Assembly (NCBI GenBank): GCA_004431415.1
Contig: QPMI01000499.1
Coordinates: forward strand, 186,001-250,000
Direction: 5' to 3'
Length of the DNA stretch: 64,000 nucleotides
Source of the DNA: Cyanophora paradoxa
Lineage: Eukaryota; Glaucocystophyceae; Cyanophorales; Cyanophoraceae
The stretch's first letter is position 1; the number at the start of each line of letters is the position of its first letter. This document shows positions 10,932-21,144 of this stretch, in pieces. The position numbers were made by a program, and so were the translations under genes. The notes under the pieces are model-generated. The model worked only from the letters and a program-made list of their open reading frames with translations, made no database searches and was not told the DNA's origin.

Positions 10932-11941
10932 TTATGCGAAGCTTGTAATAACTGGATAGGAAGGGTGAAGCTGTGACATTCTCATCTTAAAGTATTCATA
11001 AACTGGGTCCCCAGCTGGCTCATCACCATAGCGAATTTCAAAGGTAAGATGAACAGGTTGACCCTCAAAATCAATTGGTTCATTAATAGCATTTACAATA
11101 TCAACCGAGAAAGTGGATAATCCAACTTTCTTATTATAGTATTTGTAAAGTGGATGAGCCTCTGTTGAATTGTAAACTACATGCTCACCATAGTCTTTGT
11201 CAGGGACCACTATTTTATGGAAGTAACCAGTCAAAAGACCATCCCCACATTGCACCAGATCACCCAGCTCCTTTACTCTCACAAACAAAACACTGTCCCT
11301 GGTCTTCTCAGGCTCAAAAGAAGATAGAATACCGTTCACTCGAGTCCCAGTAAAGATACCATCAGTGAGAGCATCATAAACTTGTGATTGGATTGAGGAA
11401 TTGCCATATCTTCCAGGATCAAGACCAAGCAGTCTACCTGAACTCAATAGCTTTTGAATTGTTTGCAGGTTTGGATTTACAGCAAGTGAGAAAGCCAGGT
11501 AAAACTTTTTTCGGAATGGAATACTATTCGTTTCAGTGACTCATCCCATTTGCAGCGAAGAGATGGTTTAGGATTTTTCAAATCGAACTTTTCATTAATA
11601 ACATTCACCAGTTGTTGGTGGCTTTGGATGGGGGCTTTGCGACTTATAATGATTTGTTTCCACTGTTCAAAGTCCTCAGCTGGGCGAACTGTGGGGATAC
11701 CATCAATTCCAGCTCCTGCAAGTTCTTCAGAATAGTAAATACTAAATGAATTGTCGATTGTTACATCTCCTACTTTGGTTTCCCCACTCACCATAGGGAT
11801 GCTGTTATAAAATTCGGCTGATACCAGTCTTACAGCCCTCACATTCTCATAACTACTGGGGAGTCTAGCCACAAAGCTTGATGTGGGACCATCACCAGAG
11901 ATTGTATTAAATGAGCTAACCTCGATGTAATCCACAGGCAT
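10932..11941 (-). CDS. Penton-like minor capsid protein (frameshifted)
   Basis: Two pieces, 11941-11477 and 11447-10932 (the second frame stays open to ~11520), are joined by one missing A in an A-run near 11515, giving about 335 residues. The N-terminal pattern (RLPSSYENVRAVRLVSAEFYNSIP) is that of PLV/virophage penton or minor capsid proteins. The C-terminus is beta-rich and ends in an IDFEGQPVHLTFEI strand. It is a distant homologue of the divergent gene at 11971-12901, which shares both the N-terminal pattern and the final strand. It probably occupies the capsid vertices. Confidence 0.72.
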
Positions 11942-11970
11942 TCTTCTTTTATCTATATTTATATATTAAA

Positions 11971-12901
11971 ATGAATCGACTTGTTAATATTGATAGCAGG
12001 GATAGAAGCCAAGGGGAATCTGAAAACTCTTACAGGGTCACCCTCACAACTCCAGTAGAGAGACCAAGAGAATGCAGGGTTCTCTATGCAGAGATTCCAA
12101 ACAGTATCTATAACAGTGTGGGAACTGATCATTTAACAGTTGATTTTAACTACCAAGATGGTTCATACAATGAAATCATCACACAGAAAGTGTATCCCTT
12201 CCCAGTGGCTACATTAACCAGGGTCATTTTGGGGTCACACATCCCTATAATTATGGCTGAACTATTCAAGCTTCAAAACCATTGCAGATAAAACTGTGTT
12301 TTTCGACTTCAAGATATTCTACAACCCAACAACCTATAAAGTGGAGTTTTACAGTAACCATGAGTTTCGTTTTATTGCAAGCAACAAGCGAATAGGGAAG
12401 CTTTTGGGTGTAAGTTCTACTGAATACACCACTGGGTATTATAGCACTCCTCCTGTTGGTGGATCTCCATATCGACCTGAGAACCTTTTAAAGTATGATG
12501 GCAAACCTATTACACCTGATCACCCAGCATGGGGAATCACCTTCTCAGGACCCAGACTCTCCTCAAAGCCCTTGCAGTATTATTTCACCAGTAATAAGAT
12601 GTCTGATATGAATGCTGAGCAGTATCTGTACATGCATATTAAAGAGCTAGCCCCCTTTGCCAGCAGACACAATATAATTCCGAAATCGCAACCACACAAC
12701 CAGGGGGCTATCCTTAGATTGCAATTGAGTAAAGATATAGGTGGCTATGTTTACCATAGTGGTGAACATGCAGAATTTATTCAAATCAATGACAGAAACC
12801 TGGTGATAAGGGAACTCACTGTGGAGTTTAAAGATTACTTTGGTGAACTGATTGATATGAATGGAATCGATAATTCGTTTCAGTTGGAGTTTATCGAATA
12901 A
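11971..12901 (+). CDS. Second penton-like capsid protein (frameshifted)
   Basis: The pieces 11971-12291 and 12296-12901 make one protein of about 310 residues. The N-terminus (RVTLTTPVERPRECRVLYAEIPNSIYN) is a typical PLV penton/minor capsid signature, and the C-terminus ends in a strand like that of its minus-strand neighbour (GIDNSFQLEF). Frame tracing suggests two missing single bases, one in a CCC run near 12205 and one near 12255. It is transcribed divergently from 10932-11941 with only 29 bp between the start codons, so the two share a very compact promoter. A duplicated penton gene would let different vertices carry different proteins. Confidence 0.7.
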
Positions 12902-14446
12902 AGGCACCTGTGAAATCAACTCTCATTGTGGGAGCATTCACATACACAAGGGGATAAATGCGAATATATTTAATTCTGAGAGAGAAACCTATGTAAAAAG
13001 CATCCTTGATGCTGAGAGGAAATCCACTCAATAGAGCCACATCACCAGAGTTGTGAGCATTGTTAATGTTCTCACAGACATATATTTTGTTTTGCCCATC
13101 TGATCGAATAAAAGACCAGTTGATCCCATCAGTGGATGTTGCCACATTGAAAGTCTTAATAAAAGCATTGGTGTCCCCTGATCCATAGGCAATCACAGAA
13201 GAGAGTTCAAAAGTATATGGGAAAGCAACTTGAAGGTATTCAGTGGGGGTTTCCCATATCTGTTCAGGAGCAAAGGCTCCAGCTTCCCAGCCAAATGCTG
13301 AAGGTCTTGCCATGAAAGGCTCTTTACCTGTCACAGAGGATGAGGCAGTAAAGGCATCATCTGCAAGCTGATACCAATTGGCATCCAAAGGAGGTGATGT
13401 AGTGAGAGTGGATGAGATGTAAGCCTTTGAAGGGTTCTTAAGTTCATAGTTTGCTACTAGTAGGCTGCAAAGCTTATTAATCATATCATTGTTTGCTGCT
13501 ATGTATGTTTCAGTGAATGCTATCATATCTGGGATTTTAGAAGTGTCATCCAGAGAGCTTACTATATGATTTGGAAGAGGGACTGATAGCCTATAGTATC
13601 TCCCATAATCCTGATCATAGTTGTAGGGTAACAACTCCTCCATCTTATCAAGGGCAGAAAGCTCACTTGCAGCCATGAGCATGTTAATCAATGGGCTTCC
13701 ATCTGTTGAGGCAATCCATGAGAGAATGCCCCAGCTATTGACAGTCTCATAAGCATAACCCACATAATCAGACTCTAAATGTGGGTCCACCTCACCACAA
13801 GAGATGCTTATTACTATAATATCATCATCATCACTGTAAATCTTCTTTGCATGGCTGTAACCACACACACTGGGATTATTGTTTCCCGAAATGGCACCAT
13901 CAATAAGACAGACAAATACTCCTCGATTGAAATCAACAATGCTTACAGGAGAGAAATATGTAGGAGCAGCAGAAGTAGCCCTAGCAGCAATCTTACAAGG
14001 CATAAAGTTGTAATTGTTATCATTTGTGATAAATATTGGTTTCATATTCTGAGTATCAAAGGATGTAATCACAATGTCCTTTAGGGAATCCTGTATTAGT
14101 GATTCACCAGTAACTGAATTGATTGCAGTCTCCAAGGGTCCGACATCATACTTTGTGTTAAAAAGGGCATTTTCGATTATATTTCGAGGATTTGCAAAAA
14201 TCAAGGGCAGTTGAGTTAGGTAAATATTGTGTAAATCGTTTGCTGTCAGTTTAGGTTCACCTGGTTTATCAGGATGCCTGATATTCAAACCTATTGCAAT
14301 GATCCCACCAGTGGAAGTTCCACTTACAAGATCCACAAGATCGATTATTCTTCTGCCAGTTCGATTTTCAATTTCTTTTAGCAGCCTGGTTATGATAATG
14401 CCCCTTGCACCTCCCCTGACAATGCTAAAACGATCTTCTGAGGCAT
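12891..14446 (-). CDS. Patatin-like phospholipase with C-terminal discoidin-like domain
   Basis: A lipid acyl hydrolase of the patatin family. The oxyanion-hole glycine loop is at the N-terminus near 14420 and the nucleophile elbow is GTSTG. The second catalytic residue lies in DGAISGN. The first ~35 residues are out of frame by one base missing in a G run at about 14418, so the start is ATG at 14446 rather than 14336. After the catalytic core come ~170 residues (about 13400-12891) with the strand order of F5/8 type C (discoidin) domains, including FNVATSTDGINWSFI and IKYIRIYPL. It overlaps the 3' end of the penton gene by 11 bp on the opposite strand. It may open host membranes during entry or exit, with the extra domain giving surface binding. 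Confidence 0.8.
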
Positions 14447-14489
14447 CTTTTACTTATCAGGAATTTTATAAATCCATATAGTAAAAGCC

Positions 14490-17400
14490 ATGAGCTTCAA
14501 TTACCCACCCAATCTAGAAACCATTCAAGATGATAATGCAAGCAGCACCAAGCATGTGAACTTTGATAATATTAAAGTAAAGGGTTCAGTTTCGATTGAC
14601 CACAGTTCCGATAATTCATCCAAGACTCAATCAAGGGAGCATGCTTTGTCTGTGAATCAAACCGATCCAGATAAGGAGGAAGTTAGTGTTGCTTTTAGCT
14701 TGGGTAATGTGAAAGCAAACCAAGTGGCAGAGATCAAAGCAACAAGAAGGAGACCTAGGAAACTAAAAACCAGTGGCACTCACCCAGATATACCTTCCAG
14801 GTTTGACAGTGGTCGTCTGGTTTTCAATGTTCAAGATGAGCAGGGCAAACAGAACACAGCTTTGCGAATTTACAATGAGGGCAGCACTGCAAAAGCTGAG
14901 GTCCCCCAAGTATTGCAAGTGGGTCCCATTGCCAATACAAATCAGGTCTCCTACACAAATGATGTCTACCCCAAGGATATTACATATGACTTTGCAAGGA
15001 ATGAGCCTTTTGGGTTCTTTACTCCAAAAGATGTCCATCAAAAAAAGCCATCAATTACAATCAACAGTAGCCCCAGTCAACCAGTAGCAATCCATTTACA
15101 TCCTGATTTAGTCGAAATGGATAGGCACCTTTTGCCTTTGTATAGCAATGTGAAAGACCTTGGAATTCGAACCAGGCAATGGCGAAATATCCATGGCAGC
15201 AATGTGTATGCAAATGGTGAGAAGCTTGTAAGTGAGAAGACCATAAGAGAGATCTTTGAGTATTATGGACCTGTCCCAGTTCCCTTCCCTCTTCCATGGG
15301 ATCCACCAGATTTAACACCGAAAAAGCAACCAGGCAGAGAGTACACAGCAGATGAGACAGTTCCTTTTGGGCAACACATTGTTAGTTGGGAGCAGGTTCG
15401 CAATAAACCGATAATTGAACCAAGAAAGCAAATTGATGAGCAATATTTACCTCCTGAAATCGATATTTTGGAGCTTGACGAATACCAATTCGTTCCAGAT
15501 GAGGAGGAATACCTACCTGATGGTTTCGACCCACAAGAGTATGAATATGATCAATATGATCCCAATGATGAAGAGTATTTACCAGATGGTTTAGATCCAC
15601 AAGAGTATGAGTATGAGCAGAATTATGAACCCCATGAGGAATATTTAGCAGATGGTCATGATCCACCAGCTGTTGACTATGAGCAACCTTATGAACCCCA
15701 TGAAGAATTATTACCAGATGGATTTCGACCTGAGATTTGGGAATTCTTCCCAGATTGGGAGCAGATCAACAACAAACCAGCCAGATTTCCACCAGAGGAT
15801 CACAACCATGACTGGGATGAGATCTTAGGTAAACCAGAGAAATTCCCACCAGAGGATCACAGGCATAATTGGGGTGATATTGATGGGATCCCACCAGAGT
15901 TTCCACCAGAAGACCATTTGCATATTTGGAGTGAAATACGAGAACAACCCACTTTTGCATCAGCAGGTAATGTATTATTAGGAGATATTAACAATGGTGT
16001 GAGTCTCTATCAAAATATAGACACACCAGCAAGATTACAATTAAATGATTACTATGTGAATCGAAAGGGAATAGATGCAGGCACCACAATGGAAGGCGAA
16101 TTATACATTAGACCCCCTACAAGAAATGGAATATTGGGACTTGGTGGTGGTATTGAAATTAAAGACACCAAACCAGGTATCTATTTGACAAGTTACTTTG
16201 CAGATGACATCCCAATGACAGGAGGATTGATCTCTCTACCATCTGATCCAGCAAACTATGATGATAAAAACGCAGCAATCCAAATTAATGTTACTGATGT
16301 GAGTGATTTAGATTCATCAAGACCGAAATTAATATTCAGCAGAGAGAGAATGCTACCTGATGCACTTTTAGGAAATCGAGACGATTATAAACAGTGTGAG
16401 GTGTCATGGATTAAAACAAATTATAATGGTGGAGTGGGTGAGGGAGTCTTAGAAATCAATCAGAGGGCAGCAGCAAAGAATATTCACAATGAGACCATAT
16501 CGAGAATAGTTACAGAGGATTACCTTCAAGCCCAAAACTACATAGATGAAACCGAACTAAATACAATCATTGCAGGAATAAATATTGGTGTGACAGGTGA
16601 TTACCTCCCTCTGACAGGTGGGACTATTGATGGAACAGTGACAGCATGCAACTTCTTTGTTCACACTGAAAGCAATCAAACATTCCCAGTTGTACATCCA
16701 GGAGGTGAGTATGAGATACCTGATGATCCAGCAATAATGCCCATTAAGATTGATCTACCTTCTGATTATGTAGGAAGAGGTGAACTGAAAATCATATCTT
16801 TCACAGGAGATTATAATGATCTAATTAATAAACCCACCCCATCTAATCTACACCCTGTTGCATATTCAGGTAGCTTCCTTGATCTGAATTATAGATCACA
16901 CACCCACACAAAGGCAGAGATCACAGATTTCGCACACACTCACACCAAATCCCAGATAACAGATTTTGCACACACCCACACAAGAGCAGATATCACGAAT
17001 TTCGCTCACACTCATTTTAAATCTGAAATCACAGATTTCGCACACACTCACACAAAGTCACAGATTACAGATTTTGCACACACTCATGTCAAGAGTGAGA
17101 TTACAGATTTTGCACACACTCATGTCAAGAGTGAGATTACAGATTTTGCTCACACTCATGTCAAAGCAGATATTACAGATTTTGCACATACTCATGATTG
17201 GAATACAGATATCTATAACAAACCCGCTTTATTTTCGGGCAACTACAATGACCTGACCAATAAACCCACCCTCGATCCCTTTACAGCAAATACTATTACT
17301 GCAAATGCAAACCTTCTCATTGGATCAGGTTACTTTCTCGATTATGACCCATATATTATGCCTGATCCTCCTGTTATTTGGAATTTCCACAATTCAACCC

Positions 17401-17837
17401 TTTCTACTAACTCTATATCTTACTATCAGGATAAAACCCTACTTGTTCGTGGAAATGCATATGCAAGAGAAATGTGGGTCATGGATCCTCGGGACAATTC
17501 AAAGGTTACTAAGCTGGCTCCTCAATACATGCTTGATAACCTGATTAGAAAAGGGAGACATGAAATGACAATTGCGAATCCTCAAATTGGGGGCAGTTCA
17601 GCAAGGCAAAACCATAGCATTACATTAAATTGGAGTCCTGCCTTTGCATCTGCTCCATCTGTTGTTGTAACATTGCAGGGACTACCTGCAACAAATGTGG
17701 AAATCGATTATAAAATAGGAATATCAAGCAACTCAACAACCTCTACCACAATCAATCTTGTTATTTGGGCAGCAGGATGGGTAACCATTCAACCACAGTG
17801 GCTTCAAATTGCAATCCATTGGATAGCATCAGCATAA
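14490..17837 (+). CDS. Giant fibre protein with phage-type repeats and lectin-like head
   Basis: An intact 1115-residue protein. Residues ~339-410 hold four acidic EEYLPDG-type repeats, and ~425-485 hold three PPEDHxHxW repeats with DWEQINNKP-like spacers. Residues ~800-905 hold nine HTHxKxxITDFA repeats, as in tail fibres of tailed bacteriophages. YNDLxNKPT appears twice, on each side of that block. The last ~90 residues (from ~1023) fit an H-type lectin fold (SITLNWSPAFASAPSVVV... ending in IAIHWIA). There is no signal peptide or membrane segment. It is likely a trimeric capsid fibre for host attachment. It is divergent from the patatin gene with 43 bp between the starts and leads the plus-strand cassette. 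Confidence 0.82.
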   Translation: MSFNYPPNLETIQDDNASSTKHVNFDNIKVKGSVSIDHSSDNSSKTQSREHALSVNQTDPDKEEVSVAFSLGNVKANQVAEIKATRRRPRKLKTSGTHPDIPSRFDSGRLVFNVQDEQGKQNTALRIYNEGSTAKAEVPQVLQVGPIANTNQVSYTNDVYPKDITYDFARNEPFGFFTPKDVHQKKPSITINSSPSQPVAIHLHPDLVEMDRHLLPLYSNVKDLGIRTRQWRNIHGSNVYANGEKLVSEKTIREIFEYYGPVPVPFPLPWDPPDLTPKKQPGREYTADETVPFGQHIVSWEQVRNKPIIEPRKQIDEQYLPPEIDILELDEYQFVPDEEEYLPDGFDPQEYEYDQYDPNDEEYLPDGLDPQEYEYEQNYEPHEEYLADGHDPPAVDYEQPYEPHEELLPDGFRPEIWEFFPDWEQINNKPARFPPEDHNHDWDEILGKPEKFPPEDHRHNWGDIDGIPPEFPPEDHLHIWSEIREQPTFASAGNVLLGDINNGVSLYQNIDTPARLQLNDYYVNRKGIDAGTTMEGELYIRPPTRNGILGLGGGIEIKDTKPGIYLTSYFADDIPMTGGLISLPSDPANYDDKNAAIQINVTDVSDLDSSRPKLIFSRERMLPDALLGNRDDYKQCEVSWIKTNYNGGVGEGVLEINQRAAAKNIHNETISRIVTEDYLQAQNYIDETELNTIIAGINIGVTGDYLPLTGGTIDGTVTACNFFVHTESNQTFPVVHPGGEYEIPDDPAIMPIKIDLPSDYVGRGELKIISFTGDYNDLINKPTPSNLHPVAYSGSFLDLNYRSHTHTKAEITDFAHTHTKSQITDFAHTHTRADITNFAHTHFKSEITDFAHTHTKSQITDFAHTHVKSEITDFAHTHVKSEITDFAHTHVKADITDFAHTHDWNTDIYNKPALFSGNYNDLTNKPTLDPFTANTITANANLLIGSGYFLDYDPYIMPDPPVIWNFHNSTLSTNSISYYQDKTLLVRGNAYAREMWVMDPRDNSKVTKLAPQYMLDNLIRKGRHEMTIANPQIGGSSARQNHSITLNWSPAFASAPSVVVTLQGLPATNVEIDYKIGISSNSTTSTTINLVIWAAGWVTIQPQWLQIAIHWIASA

Positions 17838-17862
17838 TAAAGATTCTCACACTATTACAAAG

Positions 17863-18930
17863 ATGACCTCTCTATTAGAAATCCCAAACTATGAACTTGC
17901 AGCCAAATCACTGCACAGCACCTCTCATGGAGTAGTTGATTCAACCCCTGGGTATATTTGTACTGAAACTTCAAGTAATACCTCTTTCACAGAGAATAAT
18001 ATACTCAGAGTCAAAGAAATTCGATGTGATAGGAATGGAGGCAAGATAAGAACCACAGGAATTATTATCTCGAATAAAAATCAGGTTCAAGCAGGTCAAG
18101 TAGTCCCAGATTCAGCAATATATGATAATGTAGGTGGATTTACCACAGCACAGATAGTTTCTTTTGGTAACACAAGTAATACTTCCGCTCTTGTAGTCAA
18201 GAGTGGAGGAGCATACTTTGGAGAGGCATTAAAGGTGAATGGAACAGTAACAGCATCCATACTAAATGCTGGAAGTGGAATGTTTGAGAGTCCAATAAAT
18301 TTTGAGGGTGGATATAATGCGAGTAGTTTTTCAGTTGGTGTTGGTGTCTTTTCCACAATGTTAAACACACCTGAAATTGAATCATCGAATGCACTCAATA
18401 TCAAGAGAAATGCAGTGGTTACAGCAACCATAAACAATGTTTCCCCTTCAATAAATCTAATTAAATATCTGAAAGCTCCTCACCCTCGGTTTTGTATTGT
18501 AAATTATTCAACATCAGCAGTTACTGTGGGAACCACATCAACAGCAAGAAGATTCGCTTTTAACAGAACTCTTGTGGATGCAAGCAATAATATCACATTA
18601 TCCACAGGCACCTTTACAGCACCTGTGTCCGGAATTTATAGATTCTTCTTCATTGTTCAAATGTCAACAGCTTCATCAACAGGGGAGTGTAGAGTTGCAT
18701 TTAGAAAGAATGATTTGGCTCTTTCCCCTCAATCGGTTCAAGAATTTTCAACTTACAATGGAAGGCGAAGTGTTCATATGGAGGCTTCTTTTGCTGTATA
18801 TGCGAACGAATTTGTGAATGTTATACAAACCTGGACATCGTCCATGCAATATGATGCTACAATACAAGGTATTACCTGTTTTGGGGGCATCTCATCAGTA
18901 GATTATAAACTTTTTGTTGGGAATTTATAG
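17863..18930 (+). CDS. Adhesin-like protein A, C1q-like head (355 aa)
   Basis: A 355-residue beta-rich protein. Residues ~45-125 form a module shared with the next three adhesin-like genes: ILRVKEIRCDRNGGKIRTT, then a SGGAYFG motif. A Ser/Asn-rich stalk follows. From ~220 to the end lies a C1q/TNF-like jelly roll, with TGTFTAPVSGIYRFFF starting near residue 247. C1q-like heads trimerise and bind ligands. It starts 25 bp after the giant fibre and its stop codon abuts the next ATG, so the cassette is very compact. It is probably a surface or fibre protein. Confidence 0.72.
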   Translation: MTSLLEIPNYELAAKSLHSTSHGVVDSTPGYICTETSSNTSFTENNILRVKEIRCDRNGGKIRTTGIIISNKNQVQAGQVVPDSAIYDNVGGFTTAQIVSFGNTSNTSALVVKSGGAYFGEALKVNGTVTASILNAGSGMFESPINFEGGYNASSFSVGVGVFSTMLNTPEIESSNALNIKRNAVVTATINNVSPSINLIKYLKAPHPRFCIVNYSTSAVTVGTTSTARRFAFNRTLVDASNNITLSTGTFTAPVSGIYRFFFIVQMSTASSTGECRVAFRKNDLALSPQSVQEFSTYNGRRSVHMEASFAVYANEFVNVIQTWTSSMQYDATIQGITCFGGISSVDYKLFVGNL

Positions 18931-19953
18931 ATGGCTACCCAAATTGCAGTTCCTGTTTTCTGTTATGCAGCACCTAAATTGCATCAACTGAACCACACAG
19001 TTACAGATGCTATTCCCGGGTTTATTTGCACAGAAACCACAGGAGCAGATTCATTTACTCAAAATTCAATTATCAGATGCAAGGAAATTCGATGTGATAG
19101 AAATGCTGGAAAAATACGAACCACACAATTAATCGTAAGTAACAAGAATCAGGTTTTACCAGGTGGTGTAGTTGCTGATGCAGCTATTTATGATGATGCA
19201 GGTGGGGTGACCACACCACAAATTGTTACTTTTGATGGGACAGAAAATAATGCAGCACTTGTAGTTAAATCAGGTGGAGCATGGATAGGTTCGGGAGCTT
19301 TTGTGAATGGAACACTCTCAGCTACAAATGTTTCAATTTCAGGAACAACAACATTTACAGGTGTTGTGAATGCAAATGGTGGTCTTTTTGTTCCTACTTA
19401 TACAGTCCCTGTGATGACCACAACCACAAAGATTCAAACACCTGAAATAGATACAGGAGCAAATGTAGATCTCATTCTGAAACGCAATAGCACAGAAGTC
19501 GCACGAATTGATGCAGGGGGTCTTACAATCGCAGCAAACTTTTATTTGAAGCAAGAAACCCAACCTCGATTTTGTGTTGGGTTTGGTGTAGCAACAAGAA
19601 GTGGAGTATATGGGCGTCTTACTAATTGGTTGCATGAATTCTTTGATAATACCAACTCATTTGATGTAGTAGAAGGGAAATTCACAGCGCCTATAAGTGG
19701 AGATAATAGATTCTCTCTTAATTCTTATAGTATTGTTACCTCATCTGTGAGTGTAGATCTGAAAGTAAATGATCAGAATGTTTCAACAGAATTCAATTTC
19801 AGGGTAAACAACTCACAAACAGTAACCAACAAAACAATCATTTTGAGCGCAATACTCAGACTTGGAGCCGGGGATAATGTCTCTATTTATGCTGTTGATA
19901 CTTCCATTTCAGAATTCACAACGTTTAGTGGCGAATTGCTGAGCATAATTTAA
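18931..19953 (+). CDS. Adhesin-like protein B, C1q-like head (340 aa)
   Basis: A paralogue of the preceding gene. The shared N-terminal module (IIRCKEIRCDRNAGKIRTT and SGGAWIG) is well conserved. The C-terminal head keeps the C1q-like core (EGKFTAPISGDNRFSL at about residue 248, the same position) but is otherwise diverged. The ATG immediately follows the neighbour's stop with no spacer. The pair looks like a tandem duplication with faster change in the head than in the stalk base, as expected for receptor-binding proteins. Confidence 0.7.
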   Translation: MATQIAVPVFCYAAPKLHQLNHTVTDAIPGFICTETTGADSFTQNSIIRCKEIRCDRNAGKIRTTQLIVSNKNQVLPGGVVADAAIYDDAGGVTTPQIVTFDGTENNAALVVKSGGAWIGSGAFVNGTLSATNVSISGTTTFTGVVNANGGLFVPTYTVPVMTTTTKIQTPEIDTGANVDLILKRNSTEVARIDAGGLTIAANFYLKQETQPRFCVGFGVATRSGVYGRLTNWLHEFFDNTNSFDVVEGKFTAPISGDNRFSLNSYSIVTSSVSVDLKVNDQNVSTEFNFRVNNSQTVTNKTIILSAILRLGAGDNVSIYAVDTSISEFTTFSGELLSII

Positions 19954-19972
19954 TTTCTACAAGTAGTTTAGA

Positions 19973-20236
19973 ATGTCGAATATATACCAAGTAGTTCTGA
20001 CTGATACCGAAAAGTTGGGAATGGAATATTGCGCTGCTTCTGTTCAGGACTGGATTGATAATGCTGCCCACAACAGGGCAAGAATCGCAATTGATGAGAT
20101 TGTTCAGAAAGAGATCCAATCTTGCATCTCATCAGGAGTTCAGATACCAACCTCAAAGGAAGCGATTGTATTACAGGCATTCCAAAGGGGAACTGTAAAG
20201 AAAGGTATCGAGTATAATAATGTCACAGAAGAGTAG
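19973..20236 (+). CDS. Small protein resembling phage tail-module proteins (87 aa)
   Basis: An 87-residue protein: YQVVLTDTEKLGMEY, then a helix with DWIDNAAHNRARIAIDEIV and IPTSKEAIVLQAF. This pattern resembles small proteins encoded beside tail-fibre genes in many tailed bacteriophages (from memory of the family, not a search). Here it lies in the middle of the fibre and adhesin genes, 20 bp after adhesin B and 40 bp before adhesin C. It could assist fibre folding or assembly. The function is not established. Confidence 0.6.
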   Translation: MSNIYQVVLTDTEKLGMEYCAASVQDWIDNAAHNRARIAIDEIVQKEIQSCISSGVQIPTSKEAIVLQAFQRGTVKKGIEYNNVTEE

Positions 20237-20275
20237 TGTACATTATTTTTTCTTTCCTTCTTAGTAAAAGAAGCA

Positions 20276-21121
20276 ATGGGTGAATATAATCGAGTTCAAC
20301 TTCCAATATATTCCCTTGGATCCCCTGCAATGCACTTTCGCCAGCATGAAGTTAATGATGAGGTTCGTGGTTTAGAATCCACAGAGAGACCCAATTCCAA
20401 TGGTAACTCCTTTGATAAAAATTCGATTATTCGAGTTAAAGAGCTGAGAGCTGATAAGAATTCAGGTGTGGTTAAAACAACTCGACTTCTTGTCACAAAT
20501 GCTAACTTTTTCCAACCAATAAATGGAGGCCCTGATGCTTACAGTGTTGATCTGAAAGCCCTCGATTTTGACAAGAATTCTGCAGCTGTTACTGTGAGAT
20601 CAGGAGGAGCATTTATTGGGGGTGGCTGCAGAGTTTCAGGTCAACTCTCATCCTCAATTTCGTATAATGATGTCCCAGATACTCTTGAGCAGAATGTTGA
20701 AGACCCCCAACGAATTCGATTATATATACCAGTTGCACAACAGCCACTTATTCAATTTTACCAAGGTTATACTGTCACACTTGAAAACTCTGAATTGATT
20801 GAAGGAACCAAAAGAGTAATGAGAGGGCTGGTCATTCCTTCTGCAATGCTTTCTTTATGTAGAGCCAACAATAACCAGCCAGGTCACAGATACCATTTCA
20901 GTGTTCAAGGATATGATCATTTTGGCACAGGGTTCTGTGTTTATAATAACAATTTCACCTATGATCTGTTTGTTACAGATATTGGAAAATATACAATTAC
21001 AGTTATGGGTATCAGAACAGATATAGCTGCTGTCTCAGCTCTTAGAGGTGTTACTCCTGATACTCTTTCTCAAACAGGGTTTTACATGGAGCCAGATGTA
21101 ATTGATGACCCAACCCCATAA
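20276..21121 (+). CDS. Adhesin-like protein C (281 aa)
   Basis: It shares the N-terminal module of adhesins A and B (IIRVKELRADKNSGVVKTT, TNANF, RSGGAFIGGG). Its C-terminal ~150 residues are unlike A and B and match adhesin D instead (RIRLYIPVAQQP... then YDLFVTDIGKYTITVMG). The head is beta-rich and of no recognised family. It lies 40 bp after the 87-residue protein. The common base plus two different head types indicates modular exchange of receptor-binding domains. Confidence 0.68.
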   Translation: MGEYNRVQLPIYSLGSPAMHFRQHEVNDEVRGLESTERPNSNGNSFDKNSIIRVKELRADKNSGVVKTTRLLVTNANFFQPINGGPDAYSVDLKALDFDKNSAAVTVRSGGAFIGGGCRVSGQLSSSISYNDVPDTLEQNVEDPQRIRLYIPVAQQPLIQFYQGYTVTLENSELIEGTKRVMRGLVIPSAMLSLCRANNNQPGHRYHFSVQGYDHFGTGFCVYNNNFTYDLFVTDIGKYTITVMGIRTDIAAVSALRGVTPDTLSQTGFYMEPDVIDDPTP

Positions 21122-21144
21122 ATTATATATCACTTTAATGTAAA

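Noticed and set aside
30-14446. Treating the viral core genes as dead pseudogenes
   Set aside because: All traced breaks are one-base losses, mostly in homopolymers, and catalytic motifs are preserved, so decay is not the simplest reading.
15061-15960. Minus-strand frames within the giant fibre gene
   Set aside because: His-rich peptides here are shadows of the fibre repeats in the opposite strand.
16891-17200. CRISPR-like array
   Set aside because: The regular repeats are codons of the HTHxKxxITDFA protein repeat, lack unique spacers and lie in frame inside a long gene.
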